Positions 47,879 through 59,000 of a stretch of 64,000 nt of DNA are shown here, piece after piece. This DNA is from Pleodorina starrii (Eukaryota > Chlorophyta > Chlorophyceae > Chlamydomonadales > Volvocaceae). The translations under genes were made by a program, and so were the position numbers. Where the stretch lies: positions 7,801,001-7,865,000 of the forward strand of contig BRXU01000003.1 in the NCBI GenBank assembly GCA_030267565.1, in the 5' to 3' direction. Positions within the stretch are counted from its first letter, which is position 1; each line of letters begins with the position of its first letter. The notes below the pieces were generated by a model that made no database searches, was not told the origin of the DNA, and was given only the letters and a program-made list of their open reading frames with translations.

Positions 47879-49660
47879 ATGGTCGAGAGGAAGGAGGTTA
47901 ATGTGGTTGCGCCGCTTCTGCGGGTTCTTTTTGAGCACATTCGTTCCACAGGGGATTTCCCCAGTCAGTTCATTAGCTCTGTACTAACGCCTATCCATAA
48001 AAAGGGTGACGTTATGGACATGAGTAACTATCGAGGTCTTGCGGTGGGCGGGGTTTTGGCTAAGCTGTACGCGTTCTTGCTTGAGAACCGTCTTAACGGC
48101 TGGAGTGAGAATTGCGGCGCGCGTTCACCGTATCAGGGAGGGTTTCGTAGGAAGCGAGGCACGGTTCATAATATATTCGCGCTGCGGCACCTATTAGATT
48201 CTCATCGGCGGGCGGGTGGGGCTATCAATCATCCACTCTTCGTTTGTCAGATCGATTTCGAAAAGGCCTTTGACAGGGTTCCCCGTGACTTGCTTTGGTT
48301 GCGATTGGAGGAGCGTGGGCTTAGCCCTGAAGCACTGAAAGCCATTAAAGCCTGCTACGATAAGGTCACCCTTAAGCTGCGCGTTAACGGCGCAACGGGT
48401 TGCCCCTTCGAGTCTTCCCAGGGAGTCAAGCAAGGGTGCCCGCTTAGCCCAACGTTGTATGGCATTTTTGGAGAGAGCTTTGCGGACTTTATCGACGTCT
48501 TGGACAGGGATCGCCCCTCGTTCATGTACGCGAACAATTGTCCTTGTGCAGATGGTTTTAGAATTCCCTTACTGCTGTACGCAGATGATCTCAGTTTGTT
48601 TGCACGCTCAAGGGCGCGTCTGGAGCGGTTGCTACAGATGCTTGGATTATGGTGTGCGACCTTCGGTATGCGGGTGAATGTTAAGAAAACAGAAATATTA
48701 GGCGTACACGCCAATCCGCGCATTCGAGAAGTGATGGGTTTAGGGCCTCCGTTCGTCATGTCTAGCTGGGAGAACGGTCAGTGGGCCTCTAAGCCTATCG
48801 ATTGGGTGGGACGTGCGCGGTATCTGGGGATCCACTACGGACCAGATTTGCCTTTCGTGTCATGCACTAACGAGCTTTTTTCGGCAGGGCAACGTGCCAT
48901 TTTCTCTTTAATAAATAAGCTGCGACGGCAGGGGCTTCTTCTTCCCGGGGTAGGGCTAAAATGCTTTAATGCACAGATCCGGCCAATCCTCTCTTACGGG
49001 GCCCAAGTCTGGGCTCCAGATCTTCTTGTTCAGATCCTGGAGGCAGACGAATCGCGGACTTGCCTGTTTGACAGGGCTGTTGCCGATCGGATGGTAGGGC
49101 TACAGCTCTCGTATTTACGTGCCTTAGCGTGTGTTAAAACTGCCACCACCGCGTTGGTGTTTCGGGAATTTGGCCAACACCCCCTTCATTTGTTTTGGGC
49201 GAGGCTCATCTTTCGTTTTTGGAATAAGTTGGTGGAGTCGGAGAGTTCTATTTACCATCATGTTTTTAGAGAAGAGCTACGTTTCGCCTTAATGGGAGAC
49301 GGCCTTCATGATTCGTGGGGTGCGAAAGTTCTAAGGGTGCTTCGGGCGCTGGGGTACGACGTGGATAGTGTGACTGGGAGTTTGGATACCGAGAGCAAGG
49401 TGGATGCTTTGTCTTCTCATAAGTTAGATGTTCCTTGGCTGCTTGGTGAGCTTAAGGATAGGCTGGATGCGGGCTGGGCTAATGAACGTCTCACCGTAGA
49501 TCCTCGCGACTTTGTTTCTGATAACCGTCGGCCGGGGGTAAAGATGTGTCGGTATGAGCACTGGATGGGCGACCCCAGCCATCTCAAGACGTACATCCCC
49601 TCCAGTCATCATCGGAGTTTGATTCGTTTCCGCCTTTGTTGTTGGGCGATTGAGGTTTAA
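47879..49660 (+). pseudogene. LINE reverse transcriptase, broken before its C-terminal Cys/His motif
   Basis: Reverse transcriptase of a non-LTR retrotransposon. Motifs in order: LTPIHKKGDVMDMSNYRGLA (fingers), QIDFEKAFDRVPRD (motif A), SSQGVKQGCPLSPTLYGIF (motif B), LLYADDLSLFA (catalytic YADD, 48575-48600) and VNVKKTEILG. The frame ends at 49660 after CWAIEV. The expected continuation, NRPNGRTRADRVCPMCSTGA with a following ECHVFW, is in the next frame from about 49660 to 49745, consistent with one extra T in the TTT run at 49655-49657. The endonuclease part is missing from the 5' side. Codon use is less GC-rich than in the flanking host genes. Confidence 0.9.
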
Positions 49661-49743
49661 CCGCCCGAATGGTAGAACGAGAGCGGATCGTGTTTGCCCT
49701 ATGTGTAGTACCGGTGCGGTTGAAGACGAGTGCCACGTTTTTT

Positions 49744-49784
49744 GGGCGGGGCCCCAGCGCGAAGCGCCCAGGGGGGCCCCGCCC
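49744..49784 (+). repeat. Strong GC hairpin in LINE transcript
   Basis: Arms GGGCGGGGCCCC (49744-49755) and GGGGCCCCGCCC (49773-49784) are perfectly complementary over 12 bp. The loop contains a smaller GCGC-GAA-GCGC hairpin. The same structure is at 26858-26898, where the truncated copy 1 begins. Confidence 0.85.
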
Positions 49785-50911
49785 TGTAGGATTACCCATG
49801 TCCGTGGGTTCTGGGTTCTGGGTTCTGGGAAGTAATTGGACAAGTGTAGACTTTCGGTCAACGGAAAGTCTGCATAAGTAAAAGATTACATTCTTTATTG
49901 CACGGTAAATTTATTATTGGAACCCAACATCGCATGAGTACAAACCAGTTTGGCAGCCTCCATGGACCGAGGCCGAGGTCAAACCATCACCTCTCGGCCT
50001 ATATATTTCCAGAAGAGTCATCGTTCCTTAAGGTGGAATTCTGACATGACGGCGTGAAATGAATCTTCGTTTCGGAAACAAACTATGTTTGCATTGCGAA
50101 CATTCTTCCCGCGACCACACCACAGCAGCTCTGCTAGCCGGTCCGATCGTCTTGACGCATATTACTATTACAAAGGTTGCAAGGAGCAAACCATGAGGGG
50201 CAAACTGCTGGTTGTTGGACGCCAAGCCGCAAATTGCACGCACGATGCAGCCCTATGCAGCGGTCTTCTGCGGGCCGCCCAACAAGTCCAGTCGGCAACC
50301 TAGGGGATGGACTTCTACATTCCCTGTCCTAATGTTATAGCAGTCAAGCCTCCTCTACGGCGAATACCTCGTCGGCAACTGCACGTCGTCGCTACCCTCG
50401 CAAACAGTTCCGCTGTCCTTCTATTGGCAAGTCAGCCTGCGTGATGTGTAAATGATACACTCCATGTCTACTGTCAAGTAACTTCAGCCAATGCGCTGGC
50501 CGGAAGAGTTGCACAGTGCCGAGACGGCGCGCGATGCTAAACATGGGTCGGATTGCTGAAGCCGAAGGCATTTCAGATATAAAGCTCTGGCTGCCTATCA
50601 GCAGGAATGTCGATGCGACACTCTCACAGTTGACGCCCTCGCCGCTCGCTTTGGAAATGCCGTATTTCGGTCGATGCGCACATGCGCTCATGCACCCGAC
50701 GGGATGACGCGCTTCGCGCGGCGCCGGCAGGCCTTGATAACGACTCGGCTAGCAGGCATTTCGGGAAACAGCTCTGGCTGTCTATCAGCAGGAATGTCGA
50801 CACTCTCACATTTCACGCCCTCGCCGCCCTAGCACTCAACTTAACCCGTACGGATTTAGTGGGGCCCCGCCCTTTTTCCGGCTTCAAGGAAGCCGACACC
50901 AACCCCTTGTC

Positions 50912-51815
50912 TGGAGTGTCCTGCTTATGAAGGCATTCGCCAGAATTTGCAGTTATCGGACACGTTGCCTAATGGTAATATGTGCGCTGTCATGACACTA
51001 GGGGATCAGCGTTTGATTGCTAAAGCGCTCCACGAGATGCGTCGGTTACGAAGTCTGAGTACTGGCATACCAGTTTAACTTGGTTGCTTGATAAATATTT
51101 CTTTACGTTTCCTTTCTTGTTTTCTATTTAGTTTTATCGGGTTCTAGTGGTCCATGAGCCTCCTGGCTCGTCTGGGCCTTACGAGCTCAAAGCTTGTAAC
51201 ATCATCATCATCATCATCAAGCCATATATGTTGCCAAACCCGATGGGTAAAACATTTTAAACCTGCTGTTGAGGTTTAGATGCTCATTACTAGATGATGG
51301 ATCACTCTCTTACGATTGCGAAGGGCAGCATAAGACCGGCTTGGCGCTGCCATTACGAATCCAACTACAGCAGATCCAGACTTCAGAAATATTTAACGCC
51401 TGTATGCATCGGATAACAGCGCAGAGCGGGGACCTCTATGCTCGCTATCGCGACGCGACGGATTTTCATGCCGGAACGCGGAACCGCTGCCGGAACAGGC
51501 CGGAACGCTGGAACCGACAGGCACGTCCATCAAACCACAGTCTCAGCAGCAGGGCAGCGCTGCATATTGCCCTGATCCATGGTATTTTCCCTCTGGTCTC
51601 ATACTGCGTTCACGCGGTGCCGAAACTTCGTACGGCGGCGACCAACAAGCGAGCACAGGGCGAGCACATGCACATGTAGCCCTTGTTCCGTGTTCTGCAG
51701 CGCTCGCGCACGCGCGCGTATGTAGGAGGCACTTGTATGCACGCGCACTCACGGACCAAGCGCAGCTCCCCACTCCTGTCCTGCACAGATCCATACGCCG
51801 AAAGCCCACAGCTTC
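50912..51815. other. Intergenic region between LINE and TRIM-like element
   Basis: I see no gene here. There is an ATC run near 51202-51220 and otherwise unremarkable sequence. The last five bases (GCTTC) are one half of the target-site duplication of the next element. Confidence 0.5.
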
Positions 51816-51917
51816 TGTAGTGCTTGGGCGGAGCAAAGGCTACTCGAGATGCTGTGCGACGCCTTTCTTAGGCTTTATGCTAGCCGATTGTACGGCACCT
51901 GTAACCTCGGCGTTACA

Positions 51918-51930
51918 TTCCCCCCCCTCT
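51918..51930 (-). promoter_or_regulatory. Polypurine tract of TRIM-like element
   Basis: Thirteen purines in a row on the minus strand directly before the 3' LTR, the expected plus-strand priming site. Confidence 0.7.
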
Positions 51931-52180
51931 GAAGGGAACGTCCTCGGTCCTCACTGCGTCCTCGCAGTGTCTGTGCACAGTCCACTCCACCTTTCACCAC
52001 CTTTGCATGCCTGGGGTCTCAGCCAGGTCTTCGGCATTGGGGTAGACAACTTCCCAAGTCAGGTCATGCCGCGGCATACATGCCTCTAGCCTTAATTTGC
52101 AAGGGTTTCTGGAGTGGAAGCCTTTCCGCGAGTACCAGGGATCGAACTGACGACCTCTGAGAGACTGTACGACAGTACTG

Positions 52181-52193
52181 GTCTCGATACCAA
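52181..52193 (-). promoter_or_regulatory. Primer-binding site of TRIM-like element
   Basis: On the minus strand, T then TGGTATCGAGAC directly follows the 5' LTR. TGG pairs with the CCA end of a tRNA. Seven bases match the common initiator-Met primer site, then it diverges. Confidence 0.6.
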
Positions 52194-53902
52194 TGTAGTG
52201 CTTGGGCGGAGCAAAGGCTACTCGAGATGCTGTGCGACGCCTTTCTTAGACTTTATGCTAGCCGATTGTACGGCACCTGTAACCTCGGCGTTACAGCTTC
52301 CCCCACGTGCAGTGCTTCCGGTGTACCGTATGCATGCCACATTGCTCGCGAAGGTTCTTTTCCCGGAGCCCCGGAGCCCGCAGGGTAGCTAGGGCACACC
52401 CCTGCAATGTCTGCAGCAGTCTGCAGCTTCCATCACCGATTGCTCGCTCAGGATTGACGCCCCCTGGAGCCCACTGTACCCGCCCCAACAAACGCCTCCT
52501 GGTCGCCGCACCCGGGCCTTCGACCGGGCCCGAATTGACGGCTCTCGGCCGCACGCAGCCTCTCCCTGAGCCGCATCGTCCCGCAGGCCTTCAGGGGCCT
52601 TCAAGATGCAGTTCTGTTCTAGAGTCGCGCTCATCGAAGTTGATCAAAATAGATAAATTATCAGAGCTGTGCGGTCTTGCAGCACATTTAGTGTGCAGTC
52701 CGCGTACCTTGACGTGACGGCAAAGCTGCTGCAGAGAGGTGACCTCATGGGCCTACATGGGCCTACATGGGCAACGGGTCGCATACCGTACAGGTGCCTC
52801 CCATGGTCGCCTGTCCCTCCACCTTGAACGGGTTAAGGTATGGATATAAAAAATTCCCGGATCGGGCATTGGAGTGAAATAATGCGCACACCAAGATATG
52901 ACAGGGGTGGTTTAAACAACTTCTACGGAGTTGTTTACACTTGGATTAAGGACGGCGGATAAAAAACATAATACTTGCTAATCAATCGCTAATCCATGTT
53001 GTGACGGATAACCGTTGTGGAGGGATACATGTTACCAGCCACTTTTGGCTCGTACACATGTACTAATGCCTCATGCGTCATGCCTGTTCGCGATCCGTCT
53101 AATCCGTGCTAATCCCCCAGATGTTAACATATGCGACGTATTAAGCCTTAATCCGACCAGTTGATCCCAATTGTAAACATTTGAAGGAGGTAAGTACTTT
53201 GCACGGGTTCGCGATGAGCGCTTCGAGATTAACATGAGTTGTCTCGCGGTTTCGTGCAAATAATTTATCTAGCAGATTTGCACACGCCGGCGAAAAATTA
53301 CCTGTAATTCAGTGTACTTGCACGAAATTGCGAGATATTTACAAATGTGTACACGCGGCGCCGTCGGACATGTACGGTAAGCCGATCGGCATCCGCAGTT
53401 CCACTCGATCGACTTGAGCCACTCGCACACGGAGACACACACGCGTACGGTACGTGTATGCCTGTGCAAGGATTATCTTGATGAATAAAAGCTGGTCCCC
53501 GATGTAACCTCAGCATCCCTCCTCCGCCCGCTCCCATGCACATGCACTATCGCGCTCGCCAAGGAACGCACGCCATCGCCGCCACCCACTTACCCTTCCG
53601 AGCCCAACCGCCCTACACCTCAAACGCACGCCGCCCTCTCCCCCGAAAAGGCACCCACCCGACAATCCGAGACGCACCCAACCTCCCCTGCCCCTGCGCC
53701 CGCCCAGTCCCCCACGAACGCAAACCCTCCCAGGGCACAACGCCCCGTCCTGCCTCGTGTGGAAGACTGGCGGTGTCCCAACACTCTTCTTCACCAATGC
53801 CCCAGGTAAGTCACGATGCCTCCCTCCCTCGTCCCGCCCCGCCACTCACCCCGCCACTCCGGCTAACGGCTCTCTGCTGCCGCCCAACAGCAGCGGCCCA
53901 GG

Positions 53903-53907
53903 TTACA
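53903..53907 (-). terminator. TGTAA poly(A) signal of GT49 gene 5
   Basis: TTACA on plus (TGTAA on minus) lies 140 nt after the stop codon of the gene ending at 54047. Confidence 0.55.
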
Positions 53908-53924
53908 GCTAGACCAAGTGGAAC

Positions 53925-53983
53925 TGAACTCATCTGAACTGGACCGAACGGACCAACGGAACGAACTGGACCGAACTGGACCA
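53925..53983. repeat. GAACTGGACC-type minisatellite
   Basis: Imperfect tandem units of about 11-12 bp (GAACTGGACCGA and variants) lie downstream of GT49 gene 5, followed directly by telomere-like units. Confidence 0.7.
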
Positions 53984-53985
53984 AG

Positions 53986-54002
53986 TAAACCCTAAAACCC
54001 TC
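53986..54002 (-). repeat. Short telomere-like tract
   Basis: AAACCCTAAAACCCT on plus, two Chlamydomonas-type telomere units, beside a minisatellite in the 3' flank of GT49 gene 5. Confidence 0.5.
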
Positions 54003-54046
54003 ATCCCAGTCATCGCGCCCTTCGCCGATGTGCGCCACAGCGGTTC

Positions 54047-55669
54047 TCAAGCCCCGCCCCGGTGCTGCTCCGTGGGGTTGTGCCACCAGGGCAGAGACCC
54101 CAAGCACGCCTGGAAGTCCGCCTCCAGGCGCGCCACGTAGCGCCCCGCCGCCAGCTCCCCCCGCGTCGCCTCCCACAGCGATTCCACGTGTTCGTACACA
54201 CTGCCTCGCAGCTCCGCCATGTCCTTGCGGCTGAACTTGGCGCGAAGAAAGTCCTTGCGCGCGCGGCTCTCCGTGTGCGGGCGGTGCACCAGGAAGCCGT
54301 GCGGCGACACAAACCAGGCCGCGCCGGTGGCGTTCATGGCGGCGGCCTGCACAATCTTGTTCTTACCGTAGCCGCGGTACCTAAGTCCGTGAGTGGCATG
54401 CGTGAGGGCAGGGCAGGGGAGGGTAGGGCCGGCGGCGGTGGCGGTGGAGGGGGAGCGGACGGCCCCGGTTGAGAAATTGGAAATCAAGGTTGGGAGAGAG
54501 GGAGGGAGGGACGGCAGGGTTTAGGGTGGCGAGGAGCCGTGGGGCGTCGGACAGGAGCCCCGCCGCGTCAGGACCGGCCCGAAGAGAAATCCCCGGTGCG
54601 TTTGTCCGTTTCCTTTCCTCCCCGGGGGCCGCCGCCCTGGGCTTGCACAGCCGCGAGCCCGGCCGCGGCCGATTGCCCATACTTATGACCCTCATGACCC
54701 TCATGACCCCTTTGGAGCGTTGGGGCGATACACTCACCTGTAGTCGTACCACAGCGTGCCCCAGCGCCAGCTTAGGAACCAGGGCTCGAAGAGGGGCATG
54801 TAGGTGATACCGTACACCTCATCCGTCACCAGCCAGCGCTCGAAACGGGTGGCGTTGTGGCTGGCCGGCGCCTTGGGTCGCATGCGCCTCAGGCACTTCC
54901 GCAGGGCCTGCACCACGCCCTCCTTGCCGCCCACCGCCAGCGAGTCAGCGTAGGCGGCGCCGCCGCAGTGCGGCTCGAAGGCGGGCAACACGTACACGCC
55001 GCCCTGCCGGCAGCCGCGGCTGTATTCCGCAAGGACCCGTGGGTCGGCGAGCGCGGTGGAGATGGACAGCGAAGGTACCATGTCGACGTCTATGTTGGCG
55101 ATGAGGTCGGTGTCGGCCATGAGGCGCGCGTAGTTGCGCAGTGAGTTGACGGGGTAGAGCAGGGATGCGGCGCGCGGGTCGGCGAACAGCTCGTACATGA
55201 GCACCAGGCGCAGCTGGCAGCCGCGGCCGTTGTTGTTGTTTTCGGAGTTGCGGAAGAGCTGGTCGGCGTTGGCGATCATGGCTTGCAACCGCTCGCGGGC
55301 CGCATCCTGGAGCTCATGCGCCGAGGGGCTGTGGAGCGGCAGGTACAGCGCGGCGGCCAGCGGGCCTTGCCAGGTGGCGCACTGCGCGCGCAGCTGGTCC
55401 AGGCGCTCGGCGGACAGCTGCGTGACGAGCGTGACGGGGATGCCGGCGGGCTTTGCAGACCACCACACGCGCACCGCGACCAGGCAGCTGGGCAGGTCGT
55501 CCGTGAAGTGCTGCCACGCGGTGCGCTTGGCCAAGCAGTCCTGGTTCTCGAAGCACTTTAACAACGTGGATGCCCTGTCCTCGGCGAAAACGACCGAGGA
55601 CAGGAGGATGGCTAGGAAGGCCGCGACCAGGGATGGGGCGGGGGCCCTGGGGTTGTAGCTGAGCACCAT
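54047..55669 (-). CDS. GT49 (LARGE/B4GAT1-like) glycosyltransferase 5
   Basis: Family GT49 glycosyltransferase, exons 55669-54738 and 54380-54047, 421 residues, the shortest of the five. The ATG precedes a signal peptide (LVAAFLAILLSSVVFA). Signatures: IPVTLVTQLSAERL, ATWQGPLAAALYLPL, GCQLRLVLMYELFADPR and VNSLRNYARLMADTDLI. The DxD is intact in NIDVDMVPS, and the C-terminal part has FEPWFLSWRWGTLWYDYR, YRGYGKNKIVQAAAMN and GFLVHRPHTES, so both metal motifs are kept. The protein ends soon after the conserved LPWW, with no long tail. It is divergent from the UDP-sugar pyrophosphorylase gene, 430 bp apart, which could allow shared control. The acceptor substrate cannot be deduced. Confidence 0.9.
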
Positions 55670-56099
55670 GACTCCCAACCGTGCATTAAATATCTACTTG
55701 TGGTCCATGCAATTCATGAAATTCTTCGCCCTTGGAACCGCAGCAGTAAATGGCCGCATCTGTCGTTGATTTTTGCGCTAACTTGCACCAGGCCCTTTCT
55801 TCATGCAGCGCAAACAACTATACCAGGTATTACTTACAAATTATTGCAAACAGTGTATTGCGTTGTAATACATTTTTTAGCAGGTAGGGACTTGGCAGCA
55901 CTGACCGTTGCGAACTTGCGATTGCCGTGCAACACCGTTGTAATTACGGTACGCACATGTGTTCAGGCAGGGCAGGCGAGTGACCACCCATAGATCTTCA
56001 TTGCATCGGACTCAAATTATCCCTGGTGGAAGTCTTGATTGCTTAGATTTTGCCTTATCGAGGACTTGCTTGTTTGGAGTTTAACATTTACGCTTGCAA
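55670..56099. promoter_or_regulatory. Divergent GT49 gene 5 / USP promoter region
   Basis: A 430-bp spacer between two divergent start codons. It is more AT-rich than the flanks. It must hold both promoters and 5' UTRs. No specific site could be named. Confidence 0.5.
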
Positions 56100-59000
56100 A
56101 TGGTGCGCAAAGGCGCGATTGTTCTGGGTAAGAAGATCATCACACGATATCTCTGAGAGGATCTACTTGTAGAGCTCTTGTTGCGATGCTGCGGTGCAGG
56201 TGTCGGCGCCACGGTTGCCGTGGGTGGCATTGGGTTCCTGGCCTTCCAACTTAGAAAGTAAGTACCCTACATTACAATCCGTCGTGGTTAACAGCTGTTT
56301 GCAGCGCGAACGTCTGGTGTCAACCATCCTTGTGTGTCATCCTCCTTGATCATGACCGCGCGCGCAGCAACTACAGGGCGGCAGCCGCCGCTGTTGGCGA
56401 GGGCGCTGCCACCACCGTCGTCGTGGAGCCCGCAGCCGTGCCTGTGCCGGGGGACGGGCCCGCAGCGGTCGCCGTTGCCCCGGCACCCACCGACCCAGTT
56501 GCAGCTGTCCTGAAGGGTAATACGGCGCTCCTGGACGAGCAGGTACGTGTGCGCGATCTGGGTCATCGACGAAAACTCCGTCCTTTGCCTCTGGCAACGT
56601 GTCCGTCAACCACCGCCCCTCTCCACCTGCGCCCGCGCCTCTGCGTCTCCCCCTTGGGGCTCGCACCTTTTGGCGATCCATCGTGTTTTGTGGGGGCAAC
56701 ACCCCGCCACGCCCTGCCGGATCCCTCCCCTATGCCACCTGTGTCCATCGGCCTTCATTGCGCCGGCCCCTGTGCCGCTGCGGGGCTCCAGGCCCCTTTG
56801 CCCGAACCCGCTGCTGTCACTCATCACTCCATCCTCCCACCCGCACCTCACATGAACACCCCCCCACACCCACACACACACACTCACACACACCGGTGCT
56901 GTTACCTCCCACCCACCCACCCACCCTCCCTCCCTCCCTCCCTCCCTCCCTCCCTCCCTCCCTCCCTCCCTCCCTCCCTCCCTCCCAGGATCGAGCCCTG
57001 GTAGCCCAGCTGCTTGAGTTGGACCAGACGCACCTGTTTGAGGGCTGGCCGGAGCCAGGTGGGGCCGGGTAGCCTCGGGGGAGGTGGTGCCAGTGGGTGG
57101 GACTGGGCGGCCGAGAGGGGGGGGCAACCAGGTTCGATTTGCTTTATTTGTTGTTGGGTCTTGGTTCGTTACATGACGTGACGAGAAAGGGTCGCGCCGG
57201 GTGCGGGGAAGTCCAGGAGCTGATGGGGGCACACGCGGACGTACGGTAGGTCTACGAGGGCTGCTGGGAGCGGGAGCGGGCACCCCGCCCCGCTCTCAGC
57301 CGCTCGCCCCGCCTCCTTCCCTTCCGCTCCGCTCCCCTCTCCAGCCCCGCCCCCCCCCGCCGTCCTCTGCTGTTTTGCAAGGTTACCTCGCTGTTCTTTT
57401 GCAGATGAGACGGAATTCTTCTGTTACGCTACCGTTCACGGGCTCCGGCCTACACGTGGATAACCCCCCCCGCCCACGCTGCTGCTCTCCTCAGGCACTG
57501 ACGACGTCTCCAAGCGGCGGCTGTTGTCGCAGCTGCGGGTGCTGGACGGCAGCTACCACGGCGGCATTGCGGCGTACGTGAGGAACGCCAGGAATCTGCT
57601 GGCGGAGTCCAGGGATGGTGAGGACGGAGGACTGAGGGGGGGTGTGAGGAAGGGAGGGGGGCAGGGGCGGGGGGAGGGTGCCCAGGGGAGACAGGAAAGA
57701 TCGAGCGGGGGAGGGGGCAAGGGGGGAGGGGCAGTAAGGAGGGCATGTGTACCGCAGCGATGGAACGGAGGCGGCGTTCGCGACCCGACCCGACCCGATC
57801 CGGGACTCAGAGGGGCTGCGTGGTGGCAGGGGCGGGCCGGGAGAGGGCGGCGGGAGGCCGGGAGGGAGGGAGGGGAAGTGGGGCGTGAAGACGATGAGCT
57901 GGGGAAGGCGGTGTGGTGAGGTAGGGTTCGTTCGGAGGGGCGGTGTGGGTGCGGGTGTGGGTGTGGAGGGTGTGGGCCCTTCCTCGCCGCTGTCAGGTCA
58001 GGTCAGCGAAACTGCGTTCCACTGCCACATTCCTCGCTCCACCCTCCTCTTCCCCAGCCCCATCCCCGGGCCCCGAATAGCCACCCACCCACCCACCCAC
58101 CCGTCCACCCCCCCCCCCAGGTGTCAACCCGTTCGAGGGCTACGTGCCCTCAGTCCCCCGCGGCGCCACTCTGGACTACGCCTCCCCTGAGCTCCTGGAG
58201 CTGGAGGCGGAGGGGCTGAGGGAGGCGGGGGGGGCGGCGTTCGTGCTGGTGGCGGGAGGACTGGGAGAGCGGCTGGGATACTCGGGTGGGTGGCTGGGCG
58301 GGCGGGCGGGCGGGTGGGTCGGTGAGTGGGGGAGGGGAGCGGGGGGCGGCAGAGGCCGGGTCGGGTCGGAAGGGGAGAAAGAGTGTAAACCAGGCTGCCG
58401 TGGGTGGGGAGGTTGGGCGCGGGGAGGGGGATGCCATTGAAGGGCGAATGAGGAGGAGGACAGGCAGCTTGGGAGGTGGCGTCTCTTGAGTGCAGTCGAG
58501 TGCAATCCGGCACTGGACTACCGTATTGGTTACAGCCACCCGGGGAGGGGGAGGGGGAGGGGGAGGGGAGCACGTGTTGGTGTTGAGGGGCTCAGAGCGG
58601 CGGCGGTCCGGGCTGAGGGAGACAGCTCCACAGCTCCACAGCTCAGGCTGCGGAGAGTAGGGTTGGGCCAGCCACGCTGCTGGTGCGTGCAGGCGCTCCG
58701 GCCGGAGTGCCGCGGCAGGAGTCTCTTGCCCCCCTCCTTCCCCGGCCCCTCCATACACCAGTTTTTCTATAGTTGGGACCGGTGTGGCTCGCACCGGTAT
58801 CCATGTGGCGCATTCCACTCTCATACCGTACCCTGCAACCCCCCGCCGCTCTCCGCCCCTGGCGGGCTCCGGCCTATACGTGGTTAACCCCCCTGCTTCC
58901 CCTCCTCTCCCTCCCCCTCTCCCCCCGCTCCCTCCCTCACTCGCACAGGCATCAAGGTTGCCCTGCCCAGCGAGTGCGCCAGCGGCACCCCCTTCCTGGG

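Larger units (their letters stand above)
47849..50911 (+). mobile_element. Non-LTR retrotransposon (LINE), 5'-truncated copy 2
   Basis: The element carries a reverse-transcriptase frame, a CCHC-like C-terminal motif and a 3' UTR of about 1.1 kb that matches 26852-28046. The endonuclease domain is absent, so the copy lost its 5' end; the left boundary is approximate and set by the open frame. The right end is ACCAACCCCTTGTC, as in copy 1. There is no poly(A) tail. It lies between GT49 genes 4 and 5. Confidence 0.88.
51816..52295 (-). mobile_element. TRIM-like miniature LTR retrotransposon, complete
   Basis: Two direct repeats of 102 bp (51816-51917 and 52194-52295) differ at one base. Each starts TG and ends CA on either strand. 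The element is flanked by a perfect 5-bp duplication GCTTC (51811-51815 and 52296-52300). Read on minus, the 5' LTR is followed after one base by TGGTATCGAGACC, resembling a tRNA primer-binding site (plant elements commonly have TGGTATCAGAGC). The 3' LTR is preceded by the purine tract AGAGGGGGGGGAA (51918-51930). The 276-bp interior has no open frame for Gag or Pol, so it must use proteins of another element. The interior also has a B-box-like GTTCGATCCC. Confidence 0.88.
52296..54046. other. Intergenic region and GT49 gene 5 3' flank
   Basis: No gene is supported. The first five bases are the second TSD copy. ATGGGCCTAC units repeat near 52745-52770. The part from about 52840 to 53300 is AT-rich for this window. 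GAACTGGACC-type units (53925-53983) and telomere-like CCCTAAAA units lie close to the 3' end of GT49 gene 5. Confidence 0.45.

Noticed and set aside
52130..52193. tRNA-like stretch read as a stand-alone tRNA gene
   Set aside because: T-arm stem does not pair, and the stretch sits inside an LTR element bounded by a target-site duplication.
56925..56986. Tandem repeats considered as a CRISPR-like array
   Set aside because: Eukaryotic nuclear DNA; plain tetranucleotide repeat with no spacers.
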